The notes below the pieces were generated by a model. It made no database searches. It worked only from the letters and a program-made list of their open reading frames with translations, and was not told the DNA's origin. A DNA stretch of 64,000 nt from Phoronis australis (taxonomy: Eukaryota; Phoronida; Phoronidae). The translations under genes were made by a program, and so were the position numbers. Location of the stretch: assembly GCA_002633005.1 (NCBI GenBank), contig NMRA01000143.1, positions 779,331-843,330 on the forward strand, in the 5' to 3' direction. Shown here piece after piece: positions 1 through 11,612 of this stretch (position 1 is the stretch's first letter; each line of letters starts with the position of its first letter).

Positions 1-154
1 TTTGGGGGCATTTTGTAGGTGAGCATTGCACGTAGGCTCAGTGAATGTGGTTTGTTTGTATTTGTGAACATGCTGTGAATAAAAAAGGCCACTTTCTTGG
101 CTGTAGCTGCACTCTTCTTCAAGATGGCGGCCCCCGGCTGCAATTGTGCATTGT

Positions 155-529
155 TGGGTAGCGACCGAGAAATTGGCTGTGATTTTAGGTAGCCCTCAAA
201 CAAGCAAGAATTGCCAAAAAACTAGTTGGTTGACAGTACTTTTGGACCACATTTTCGGAATCGGTAGGAAATTTGCTTTCAGACTCTAATGTTGGCTTTA
301 GTCGTGCATCGGCAGGGAAGTGGTGTTTTTTGAGGTGAAAAGTGCCAATTTTGCATTTTTTTTGCCCTTATTTTTCTTAGTCTAGCTTGGTTTTCAGTGG
401 GAATGAAAGGGTCAAAAATACAAAAGAGAATAAAGTTTCTGTGCTCATCTGCAGGGCTTTTTATGTGAAATAATTGAAAACATGTCATTCTTTGCATCCT
501 CTTTTTGACAGAGTGAAGAAAAGGTGACA
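155..529 (+). repeat. Dispersed repeat, copy 1
   Basis: This block aligns by eye with 11278-11612 in the same orientation. Shared landmarks in order are GGTAGCCCTC, ACTTTTGGACCA, GGAAATTTGCTTT, GAAGTGGTG, GAATGAAAGGG (GAAGTGAAAGGG in copy 2), ATGTGAAAT and GACAGAGTG. The copies differ by many substitutions and small indels, so both are old. I see no terminal inverted repeat or coding capacity and cannot name the family. Confidence 0.65.
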
Positions 530-2800
530 AATCAAGCGATGTGTGTTTTGCTGGCCAAAACCCAGTGAGAACTGTTCTGTGCCTCTGTTAGTTTATCGGC
601 ATAGCTGTGTATTTCAGTCCGCGTTGCTCCGCGAACACGGCTAGAAAAAATACGGCCACTAAACTGTCTGCTTTACATGTACAATCCCTAAAGACCAAGC
701 AAAATATGTCCGTGTAAAATTTATAATTGTTTTCGAAAAGTTAGATCATATTTTGTCGCATCTCGGTTGCCAAGCATCATAGTAACGACCGGAGAATGGG
801 CCAGGCAGGCTTTGTTTTCATGACTACGGGTTGAAACATTATAATTTCTCTTTCCAAAAAGGACAGGGCCCTCAATCCCTCGAATTTGGATCCCAATATC
901 GGGACTATTCCCCTCTCAAAAATATTGAAATATCACGCGAAGTGAAATTCCCCCCACGAGGCATACAAATTCCCCTAGGGAAAAATCTCTCACATCACCT
1001 GTAACCACACAAGTGCCAATTTTTAAGAGCACAAAAGGCTATATAAGTTGAGACAGAGCCTATGAGAGCTTGCAACAGGGCGGGGTGCTATTGATGATGA
1101 TCGGGAGGTAAATTGTTCCCGCCCTCACTCGGCGAAAAAATCGCCTCTCAGTAGGCACTGGCACCTTTCCCATCGGATGAACGAGGCTCCTGGAGAAACA
1201 TGACGGATAACTATGATTGCTTTGTCCAGTTAACTGAAATTGAGTTCTAAAACGAGGTTATGCTTTGGACGAACGAATTAGGTGTTTTAATTTTAAAATT
1301 CAACTTGGTCCAGATTGATATTTGAAACCTAAGGGCACATGAAATAGACGTAAGAATTATTATAAACAAGAAAGCAGAATTGATGGTCAAATGATTTTTT
1401 ATTTTCAATTACGAGCCTGGTTTTTTATTTTAACTGAAAACAAATATATTTAATAACATCAATTATTCTTTCAGATCAATGAGAAATCAACTGTTAGTCC
1501 CGGTGAGTGCATAGGATCAGGCTATGCTTGATATTAATATTCTTGAGCAACAAATTAAACCAGATGTGACTAATTGCATATGACAGCCACGACTGTCGAA
1601 TATGTCTTCAACTCGTCAACAATACGAGCAGATGACCTGGTTCGCGTAGAAAGTATTTTGATCAACAATTTACAAGAAAAAACGTAGCCCTGCATTCAGC
1701 ATAATACATGTACCTAATCCGTAACACTACGATCGCCGCAATTTGGTCATATTTACTTTTCATGTTTCGAACCTAGTTTTCCGAAAAAATTAAACCCTTT
1801 CGTCAGACAACTCTTTGGCGCCTTAACTTGTTCTCTAATGTAATTTTCTACGTCTCTGTGGTTTATTGTCGACACATTATTAAAATTTAATATCCAGGTT
1901 GGACTCGAAAGACTGGCTATTTAACTCACGCAATTTCAACTTCCGCTTTGATTATCGCAGTGAGCCTCGCTTTGGATTTTAATGTCCGCCGCGTGAATTG
2001 GGTCTATGATGCCTGTCGAATGCTCGACAACTAGCAAGTGCATCATGGGTAGGTCTAACCTGTGGTTTTTAATTCTACTCTTCGTTTCTCATCTTTGTTG
2101 CTGCCCAAAGATTTTCAATCTCAGAATGTTTGCTTCAGATTTTCACCATCATGATGACCCGATTGGCTTAGATCGTGTGAAATTAGATAACAGTTGCCGT
2201 ATCTAAAATCTTTCGATCGATAGCACTCAGGCCGGCTCGGACTTTTAGTAGAAATAGTCATGAATATATTTTCATCGTACTATAATTATTGGCATACACA
2301 TGACAGTCGAATGACCTTTGGTCTACATTTAATCCACTATCATTTTGAAACACGATTTTGTTTCAAAGGAGAACGTTACTTTTTGCTTTGCGTCTACGAG
2401 CAGTAACTTTAGTGTTAGGAAACTTCTAATTGCTCACTGACGCAATGCATGGTGGGAGCATTTGTTTAGCTTGGGAAACGTCCTTCGTTTTAGTTTGAAG
2501 TTCACAAATTCGTGCCACGTGTGTTTAACAAGGAGAAAGTGGAAGAGATGAGTGGTTTATAGCAAACGGAGTCAATAATTACGGTAAAAGAACGGCTTTA
2601 ATTACAAGGCCTCTATCACCAAATGTCTCCGTGTTATCGGTCAAAGATAACGTTCTCGCCAAAATTACACAATTTTACTGGGTATTAATTAAACCCGTAG
2701 CCAAATCATAATGAACAGAACGTAAAAGAAGAATTGTTTCATAGAATCAATGTATATTGTGCGACCGATGCCTGATTTGTGAGACAGAAACAGTCCAAAG

Positions 2801-2957
2801 TACAGTAGGCCCACTGTAAGTGGGACATGAACAGTCCTTCAACTACAGCAGGCCTACTGTTAATGCAACAAAAACAGTTTCTTCCGCGTACGTGTACAGT
2901 AGGCCCCCTGTGTATGCGGGACAAACATACCCTTCCACGTACAGCAGGCCTACTGTA
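2801..2957 (+). repeat. Palindromic minisatellite, four units
   Basis: Four units of about 43-51 bp each begin with a near-palindrome of the form TACAGYAGGCCYACTGTA, at 2801, 2844, 2895 and 2940. The spacer between them carries a degenerate GGGACA..ACA..CCTTC. Because each core is self-complementary, both strands give repetitive short frames (YSRPTVN on plus, SRPAV on minus), which should not be taken for proteins. Confidence 0.75.
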
Positions 2958-4663
2958 AATTATCTTATCGAGCGTTTCTCTCAAACAAAAATCTGCGAGA
3001 ATCAAATATTCGCATTTGTATTTGGCAACGGATGTAAATGAATTACTTTGAAAGAGGAGTTCTGCGATAAGCGAAATTAAATCTATTATGAAGAGTCAGT
3101 TGACAAGATTCAGTAAACTGACGTGCGCAAATCGAGCGTGTGCATAAATGAACTCTGTAGATGGTAAACGGAATAAAGCTGTCACATGACTGAAACAACA
3201 GAGGCTATCTAACATTGGAGCCAGAAGCAGCCGAATATCCCAAATGACTCATGTCCACATAAGAAACATAGAGGTTGGACACCAAAGAGTGGCCGAGCCT
3301 AAGCTCCGAACTTCAATAATCACAAATCCAAATAAAATCTGCGTGCACCCGGCTTCCGATGCCATTAACTTGTCTTTGTGAATAGTGAATTGGCGACGGC
3401 ATTTCCAAATCGGAATTTTTCGGGAGCGCTCGTCAAAAATTCGAATATATGTGGAAGCCGTTTGCCATAACATCACGAAATAGCCTGCTTGAATTTGTGG
3501 TTTAGGTGTTTTTTGAGATTTTTGTTGTTAAGTCGCCACTCCAGGGAAGTTATTCACAGATTTTGTACGATTCTGAAATCGTGGAGTTCCAGAACATTCT
3601 GAGCATACTGGTTTCAGTGCCCAACCTTTATGTTTTATTATAGTGAGAGTTAATGCCAGTGGTGAATACGAGGAAGAGATACACTCCAGGGCCTGCGAAT
3701 TGAACGGTGGGGGGAGGGGTTCGTTTTGCTTCTTGGCTTGGGAGAATTTTGTCTCTGGGACTTTGTTCTCTCCGGTGTCGCCTCGGGTGAGTATTTTGCC
3801 CCCTCGGATACCCACATTTGGCTGTTGTATGGGGTTCTCAATTGACAAATTTTAGCAAACCCTTGTGGAAAATTCGTTACAGGCTTTCCCATTCAAATTT
3901 CACTACATTGTTTAGGGTATCAATATAACTCATAAAAATGCTGTATATAGGCTAATACGGTGTTATACACAAGTCAATTCGCTCAGGCAGGTTACACAAT
4001 AGAGGTTGGAAAAAAAGACAAAAGAACCACAGTTGCAGTGCCCGTTTAATTCTCTTTTCTAGTGTTGTAGTGGACCGATTTTTGCTGCATCAAGTTGTGA
4101 AAAGTTCAGCTTTCTTGCAATGCACAGTGCCATGGGCGGGAAGGAATAATGCCATGAACAGGCACTGGTTACCACTGCCATGTGTTTAAAACAACATGTA
4201 GTGTCCTCTCTTGCATTTTTGGAATAAAGCTCCCCAGGCCTAGACTGCAAAACGCAAGGTCTTTTAGTTGACGACGACGACGGCAGGTACAGTGTACCAG
4301 CAAGTTTGTTGGCGTGGTCACGACAAGAAGTCTGAGGTGAATGGATGAAGTTGAACCAATCTCGTAAGCCTAACATTTCACCAACATGCCACGTCACAAC
4401 ACGTCACGCCAAAAACTAACGGGTCAATTGGTTTCGCTTTCAACCCGCAGGATTATTTTTTAAACAAAGTCGATTTTAACAACTTTCTGAATCTTTGTAA
4501 CAGGTTAACAACGTAACTCAGCACTAATGTGTTATACAATACGCAAAGTTACTCAAACACAAATAGCAACATGATTAGTTTCGTTGTCGCCGACAGGATT
4601 GATTTTTAAAACAGGTTAGATGTTTGAAGACAAGGAAAAGAATCTGCGAAACAGGATTGATTC

Positions 4664-5212
4664 TGGGGGGATCACTCGTATTGACAAGGTGCCCGCGGGC
4701 GTTTACCAAAAATTGGTCAGTGAGAAACTCCCTATTGCGGGTGCCTGGTCTGCCAATTCCCACCCCCTTGTGCGGGGTATTTTTTCTGCTCCATCCCTAC
4801 ATCTGCCGTGACTCATATTTTCAAAAGCAGACATTATATATGGGAAGTGCTCACATTTTGACCTCCAAGGCCAAAAGAACCCACCGCAAATACCAGAACT
4901 TGATTCCATTAGACCACTTTTGAGTAGTCACGGCAGTTGTTCGATTCTCGCTCATTTCCGGAATTCTTATGGTCGTTGTACTTATTTGTCTAAATATAAT
5001 AACGCGAATCTATAGTGATGCCTATTGCGGGTAGGACGACGGCCAGTGCGCATTTTGCGGGGCTGAGGCCAATCCAGTGGGCCTTTTGCGGTGACGAAAT
5101 GAAAATTTAGGGGCCTATTGGACCCTGAACGGGTGAACTTGATGAAAAAGTACCGCCTACCCGCACTTTTTGGTACAGACCTGCGGGCAGCTTGTCAATA
5201 TGAGTGACCCCC
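4664..5212. mobile_element. Inverted-repeat element, about 550 bp
   Basis: The left arm at 4664-4711 contains CACTCGTATTGACAAGGTGC and then ACCAAAAA. The right arm at 5165-5212, read on the minus strand, contains CACTCATATTGACAAGCTGC and then ACCAAAAA. The arms are about 48 bp with roughly four-fifths identity by eye. CTATTGCGGGT also occurs inside at 4733 and 5023. No target duplication is obvious and there is no coding capacity, so a degenerate non-autonomous DNA transposon is the best reading. Confidence 0.5.
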
Positions 5213-8200
5213 GGAGTTTAATTAGCACTGAATTCACGCAACGGAATATTAAAAAACAACATATATATGTACAAACGTTTAAAAGCGCCGAATGTATTGA
5301 ACACGATTGAATGGACAAACTAGCGTTGAATTTATATCACGTGATTGAGTTTTATTTAAATATTTTACACTTTCCGCTGCCTGTGGGTTTTGCATAATAA
5401 GTTTTTGTCGGTCCTGCAGTGCTTCAGCTCTGGATTACATAATGCATGAAGCGGATTTCTGTGACATGTCCTATATCCAGCAGCCGTCCAGCTGAACACC
5501 ACGGGTGGGTAATTACATTGGAAATAGTCAGAAAGTCGATTTTAGCCAAGACGTCGAAAGTTGTGTGATAAAGGTACTAGCAACCAATCAATCAGAAAGA
5601 CTCCATTTAATCAACAAGGCATAATTCATAACTGGATAACACTGAAATAGTAAAAATCCATAACATAATAACGACTGGAAACAAAATTAGCCATTATTAA
5701 CAACACATCGTCAAGGTTGATTATATACTTGAATTTTCGTCCAGTTAAGTAAGAATTGCTTCGAGAGTATGAGAAATCTAGTTAAATTAAGCTTATTACC
5801 CGAGCATCGACCGATGGTTACGTGATTAAATAGTCTCAAGGTTTGGTGTAAAATGAACAGGCCATAGGTTAACTGTTCGATATGTTACAATTAAAACAGT
5901 TCTCAAGTGAAGAACTCTCCAGCAAAAATGACCTGGCTTTCTTTTTCGATGGATTTCTCGCAAATCTTCCTAAAATCCAATCGCTATAACAAGCACTTAA
6001 TAGTCTATTATATCCGCTAACTATTAATCGAACGGTATTTCTGCGCAGATTACTTTCATCAATTGGCGAGGTGCCGAGCAAATATGAACATATCAAGTAA
6101 CAACTCGTTGTAATCGAGGGTTTCAGAGCTTGTGTAAGATGCCCTAAGAAGCACCACTCAATTATAGACGCCCACCTGGTCATCAACCACAGACAGCAGT
6201 ACATGTACCTCTTTTCAGGTCCAGTGTATGCACGTATACATAAACTCATACGCATAAATGTGATGTATGTACTGTATTGGTATTGTGAGATGCAGGTACT
6301 CGAAACAGCCAACAAAGCACGCGCCAATTGTGATTCAGAGAAATAACATTCCTCTCAAGTTCATAAAGTTGACTTAGACATTTTACGATCTTTGGTCAGT
6401 TTGGAATGTCATAGAATGACAAGTAAAATGGTTCCCCAAAGCCCAAATCAGTCTGAAGCGGTTTAAAGCTACTATATGAGCTGACTATCGAGGCCAAGCG
6501 AGGCCGACCCGTCACAGTGACAAAAGTGGCGGCAAGGCGTACTCGGATATATGGCGACCAACAAGGTGCCACAGCCCACAACGAACAGTTTTACTTTAGA
6601 TGTTTAAAACTGTTACAGACCAACGTGGATCCACCCTGAGGTATTTGGACAGTTGTGATACCTTCTTCGTTACACCTTAGTGGAGTAGTAATGCTGTTGT
6701 CACTAACCAACCGCTGTAGTATTGCGGTACAGGCTACTGAATGTAACCGTAAAATGTAGACACAGTTTGTATGATACAAGATTTCATATGCCGTCCGATC
6801 GGAAGGCAGGTTGGATGTGTGATCCGCAGTGAAAGAAATCATATTTGAACGCTCCTCAGGTGTTTGATCTGCCTTCTTTATCGCCCCCACAACCCAAAAC
6901 CAGTTCAACATTGTCTCACGTCGACAAACTCTATCCAAAATCATGTGCTCTCGTCGTTAATACATGGCGATAGCTCGCGAAATGTCGCGAGAGCTTGATG
7001 TTTCGGCAAAACACTAGCGTTAGTCTACTCTGGTAAGGTTCTTTTCTGCAAGGGTGATCTCACGTGACAGGTCAGTATAGTTGCATTGTTACACCCGGAT
7101 GGCACTGAAAGGACGCATTCGTGTCGTAGAATTTAGAGCCAAGCCTGCCTTATGAGCAGACGTTCTATCTGCCTTACAGTAAAAACCTCATAATTGTCTA
7201 GATGACTACGCTATCCGGCTTGTAGTGAAAACAAACTTAATTCCACGAAATTTTCTTCATGCAAATATAAGTCATGTTATGACGCGCAATTTCCACGTCA
7301 GAGTTTGGATCAGAAACTTTAAGACATGCTTTTCATATGCCTATTTTGGCAAATCGTCTTCATTACCCAATAACCTACCACGGTTTGTCAATTAAATATG
7401 TAGGTAATCGATTAATTGACAATCGGATCATGGCAGTGTGTCATAATTTTTGTAGAATCCGTCGTCTTTTAGTACAATTAACGTAAATTCGCGTCCACAC
7501 CCATTTAGTTACTTGAAGACAAAACTGTGCAATTTCCTTTACGCTATTTAATATTTATTCCTTTTGTATTCTGAAAGTGCCGCAGACTGCAATCCCGAAG
7601 TAACTATATCAGCGTTAATAATGCGCCTAGAAGATCTCGTCGAGTATCTATCGAGAAACACATAGCATTGTCTGCTTTTGTTCAAATAGGTAAACCTACG
7701 CAACCACTTTAACAAAACGTTGTTGTGATCAAATATTTGAACAAATCCGTTATTAGTATTAAAACTAGACAAGATGTTAAACTAATTCATACTTTTTCAA
7801 TATTATTCTACCACCTACAGTGTATCTAGATATCGTATTAATGTACACATCATTAAACTTTTTGATAGCCTTGAGATAAGGGACAAAGGTACATGTTTTT
7901 GGCAGGCGCGCATCCACTATTTGAAAAGTGGGCCAGTACGCATCATTTGCCTAAGAAAGAAACTCACAAATACGCAGAACACGCCTTTACCTACAATGTA
8001 TCCACCTCCGCTTCACCGAAAGTGACACAGGTTGATTATATTGTTATATTTCAACAGGGTGTACCTGTACATCTTCACGCAAGTGCGTTTTTGCATAGCA
8101 TAGATGGTAGCTGCAAATGGAAATCCGTGATTTGTACTGATGGAACCGTTTACGTACTCACTTAACGTACATGTATCTATTTTCCCCGTGCAATTCATGG

Positions 8201-8228
8201 AAATAAGAACATAATCCGCATATTCTAC

Positions 8229-8238
8229 AAACTCACCT
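8229..8238 (-). other. Splice donor of the HCN exon
   Basis: On the minus strand the coding sequence runs into AG|GTGAGT, with the intron beginning at 8236. The exon then holds 370 full codons plus two bases. The split codon AG+N would encode the Arg that precedes Phe-Tyr-Trp-Asp in relatives, so the homology and the splice signal agree on the same boundary. Confidence 0.85.
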
Positions 8239-9348
8239 AAACCGACTGCATGGATGGATGATCCATTTGGCACTGGCCTGTTGCCGCAATCGTTCTCTCC
8301 TGATTGCTTGCTCATTGCCAAACAGTTTCATTGCAAGCTTGTTGTCAGCTGGCTGGAAAAATGATGTCAACTGCTCTTTGGCGTTTTTAATGACACTTTC
8401 ATGACGGATTTGTTCCTGGTCAGGGCTAAGCTCATCTTTTGGGGTCCCGTAAAGGCTCGTGTCTTCTTCGTTGTTATGGTCAGCGGGTACACAAAGCCTT
8501 ACGCTGGTTTGTGCGCTGTCCGTAGAATGCTTCTTCCGGCGGAAGCTCGGAAAACGAAAGGATCGCGTGCGCTGTACTCCTTTCCTGTTATTGGCTAACA
8601 CATGATCACGTTCCGAACTATCTTGGCTCTCCTGGCGCAAAGGGAGTTCCTTTGGTAATTTGTTAGGTAACGAATACAGACTGTTCACTAATGAGCCGGA
8701 GCGCGATTCAGCATTGCACGAGGTATATTCTTCTGATGTTGTGTTATCGTTCTGCTTAGTTGTGGACAGGACGGAGTTGGGAGAATTGGGATATGTGCAG
8801 TACTCCTCCGAAGTCGTATCCGGTGACTGCGCGTCGGGTGAACGAACTATTTTCTCCTTCGTATCACGTGTAGAGCTTGGATGTTTTGCAAAGGACATTC
8901 GCATATTTGTATCAGAATTTCTTTTGTTGAAAGCTCTTTTTAGCGACGGTGTACTGAATCGCGGTCGCTGAATATCTTTAAATGAAAAGAAAGATTGCGA
9001 ATCTTCTGCCTTAGTCGAATCCCTAGTTTCGGCGATACTTTTGATGGACTCATGGCGAGAGCCATGTCGTCGACCACTGCCTTTCTGCACGTCATTCTCC
9101 AGTCTATGCAACTCGGGGTTGCTGCTGCTGACATGGGCCGCCTTCGCAGAGGCCAATCGCCGAATTAAAGGACTCCGCAATGGGTTCGTCATTTTTGGGA
9201 CATTTCCATTTTCTTTGGCCTGTAGTCCACCTCCTTTCGTAATCAGAGGACGCCTGATTTCCTCAAAGTTCTGTGCTTTAGAGCCGGTCGATTTAATCTG
9301 ATTCATGTTGCTATCAATTTCGAAGTACTCCTGTTCGCCAGCCCTCAT
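8237..9348 (-). CDS. HCN / Ih-type cation channel, N-terminal coding exon (partial)
   Basis: This exon encodes about 370 residues of a hyperpolarisation-activated, cyclic-nucleotide-gated cation channel, a plasma-membrane tetramer that carries the Ih pacemaker current. Recognition rests on the last 36 residues: NKLAMKLFG (about 336-344), then a basic stretch with RRERLRQQ, then KWIIHPCSRFR. This matches the HCN pre-S1 domain, which continues in the family as FYWD at the start of S1. Residues 1 to about 310 look disordered and are rich in Ser, Arg, Asn and Glu, with a basic patch (RSFRFPSFRRKKHS) resembling phosphorylation or membrane-binding segments. The N-terminus before S1 is longer than I recall for vertebrate or fly relatives. 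The start is chosen because an in-frame TAA lies two codons upstream and A is at -3. The exon ends in phase 2 inside an Arg codon at a strong donor. Transmembrane and cyclic-nucleotide domains are not in the window. Which HCN paralogue it is cannot be told. Confidence 0.87.
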
Positions 9349-9381
9349 TCTTTAATGCACTTTCTACACCTGAAAAAGCGA
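9349..9381 (-). other. Probable splice acceptor and short 5' leader of the HCN exon
   Basis: Reading the minus strand, CGCTTTTTCAG ends at 9370. It is followed by a 21-base leader that contains in-frame TAG and TAA codons and then the ATG at 9348. This looks like a 3' splice site placing the start codon in a second exon, with a 5' untranslated exon somewhere to the right. The pyrimidine tract is short, so the leader could instead be continuous. Confidence 0.5.
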
Positions 9382-11277
9382 AAATGAGGTGTAAAGAGTT
9401 TTTCCTGCACGTAAACATACTGGGGGCGTTTGCTGCATTCCTGATCGGCAGGCTTTAGTCGCCACAGCATTCTGCGCAGTTTAAAAAAGTTTAAAAACAG
9501 GATATAAATACCACGATGTTCAGTGAGGTCCTTACACAGAGGAACTCTACTTGACGCCGCTACGAAGCATGTGGCTGGTTTTAAAACATCGATTTCTTTA
9601 CTGGGCTATTTTCTCATCCAAAACGGCGTCATCTCATTGTTACCCTTTGTTTCTATTGATATTGCATAAGATAAATCGCCTGCTGGCCATGTTACCTTGG
9701 CTACCGAAATTAACCCGTCGTGATTAGATATGAAGTAGTAACGACTTGCCAGCTCATCTCAAGCCTGACAACAATTTTTATCATTGTAAAGAATAAGATT
9801 TCATAACTGTACTTGATATGTATCAAGACAGAAGGCGCGCACGTGTCCCTATTTGACTTAATTAAAATTCACAGGACACTGCTTTATTACCGCGTTTTTC
9901 TATAGAATTGCGTTCAGAAATTTTACTTCGCACAAAGTTTGGAAGGTGTTCGCCAAATTGTGAATGCAATGTTGACTGTTCTTACACATGTCTACTGGTT
10001 CTATATTCTATGTTATTTGCATATATTTATAATATTACAATCCTTATTCATAATATCATGACGATATTTTGCGATATTATCATCATTATTACTTTTGTTT
10101 TGGTGATTATAATATCATAACTGTGGTGGTTCTACTATGGTTGAGGCTCAGCTTCGCAGACCGCGAAATGTACACACGAATCTATTAGTTGGATACATTA
10201 GCAGAAACCGCGGCTTAACAAACTTAGCTGAGCCGAGAGTTAAAACAAACAGATGGTTCATTCTAATTGATCCTACAGCATGCCAATGGTCTTGTTAATT
10301 GAGTTTATCAATACAGGCTAAACAGGTGAGACCGTGTGGAACCACGTTGCTCACTGTCTGAAGCGCGCACCGACGTAGCCAGAAAAGCACGTACTCATTT
10401 TCATGAACTTTTTCCTAAACTTAAGGTTACCTGTATGTATGTATGTACCTATAAAAATACCCAAAATTGGCTAGTTTCGGAGCACCATATCTCAAAAATG
10501 GCTGATCGGGGTCATACATGTTTGAAACTTTCAGACACCATGCGTTTATGCACTGTTGTCCAAAACGGACAAAACGATCGTTTAAAAAGTCCATTTTTGC
10601 TTGAGAGCCTATCATAGAAAGTATTTTATTGATTTTATGAACACACAAATTGCAAAAACGAAATGTTATTTCAGAAAACTGCCACAGCGTTTTTGAGACC
10701 TCATTTTAAACATTTTTCTCAAAAAATGTTCATGTTATTCAATCCGTTGTTTTGCTACCAGTTTTGTTTTATGTTTTACTAAATTTTATTAAAAACATGG
10801 TCACGTGACCTAATTAATGAAAGATTGGCATAAAGTCAAAAATCAATTTTTGCAAGCTCTTTACTTTCAGAAAATACATAATTTTACGAAGTTCAAATCT
10901 GTGATTTTGTCGATATTGGCTAAATACGTGGTGATATAGTTGACAATAGTTTTCTGAGCGTAACGAAACAGTTATAAACGTTTTCTCGTGCATTTGATCA
11001 AACACCGTCTAAAAGAGGTATACAACCATTTGTAGATTCTAATACCCCACGGGAAGTGGTTATTAGCTGCGCAAGTCCGAACTAGTGTGTTTAGTGAGAG
11101 TATTCCATACGTGCTTGATTTTATCATCTCTACAGAGAAATCTGACAAAAACAGAAACCCATGGTGCTTTACAAGACTGCCTTATTATACTGTGGCGACC
11201 GGTCACCCACTTTGGTTCTAGGTACACGTATTGTCATCAACAGTCGAGTCCCAGTAACAATTTTTCATCGTTACTCA
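9382..11277. other. Non-coding stretch upstream of the HCN exon
   Basis: No gene or classified element is visible. The part at 10000-10125 is strongly AT-rich with repeated ATAATATCAT-like strings, and a short TGTA run lies near 10433-10447. Promoter and 5' untranslated exons of the HCN gene could lie here or further right, but nothing in the sequence marks them. Confidence 0.4.
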
Positions 11278-11612
11278 TGCAGCTACCAAGGAATCGCAGC
11301 TACGATTACAGGTAGCCCTCTAACAACCCAGAATTTCAAAGAACCAACTGGATGGCAACACTTTTGGACCATAGTTGAGGAAATTTGCTTTTGGAATTCG
11401 GTGTTGGCTCGTATTGAGCATTAGCAATGAAGTGGTGATTTTGGGCTGAAAGTTGTCCAGTTTGCGTCCTTGCCACCGCTTTTCGAAACCTCGCTTCCTC
11501 AGTTTTCCGTGGAAGTGAAAGGGACGCTACATGAGACAGAATGTGTTTTTCGATGTGAAATGACTCAAAACATTTTTTGTCATAGAATTTTCGACAGAGT
11601 GGAATAAAGGCG
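11278..11612 (+). repeat. Dispersed repeat, copy 2
   Basis: This is the second copy of the family at 155-529, in the same orientation. Both start in a GCNACC-like segment, pass through GGTAGCCCTC and TTTTGGACCA, and end at GACAGAGTG. It is diverged from copy 1 along its whole length. Confidence 0.65.

Larger units (their letters stand above)
1..8236 (-). other. HCN intron 1 (open-ended), no downstream exon seen
   Basis: Beyond the donor I looked on the minus strand for the next conserved piece (FYWDL plus the S1 hydrophobic run) and found nothing convincing, so the intron is at least 8.2 kb. It contains a dispersed repeat at its far end (155-529), a palindromic minisatellite (2801-2957) and an inverted-repeat element (4664-5212). 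The stretches 541-2780, 2958-4663 and 5213-8236 show no gene or recognisable element. The open frames there, including 152 codons at 5869-6327 and 117 codons at 6591-6944 on the minus strand, have no recognisable motifs. Confidence 0.6.

Noticed and set aside
901-905. TATTGGGAT on the minus strand near 885-897 as the FYWD start of HCN S1
   Set aside because: The frame reads RYWDP and then reaches a stop after a few codons, with no hydrophobic helix.
5869-6327. 152-codon minus-strand open frame
   Set aside because: No domain, signal or splice context; composition is what a chance frame gives, and it lies inside the HCN intron.
8013-8321. Minus-strand frame overlapping the HCN exon end
   Set aside because: It is in a different frame from the HCN homology and runs across the splice donor.
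8401-9301. Plus-strand frames opposite the HCN exon (65-103 codons)
   Set aside because: They are shadows of the minus-strand coding exon.
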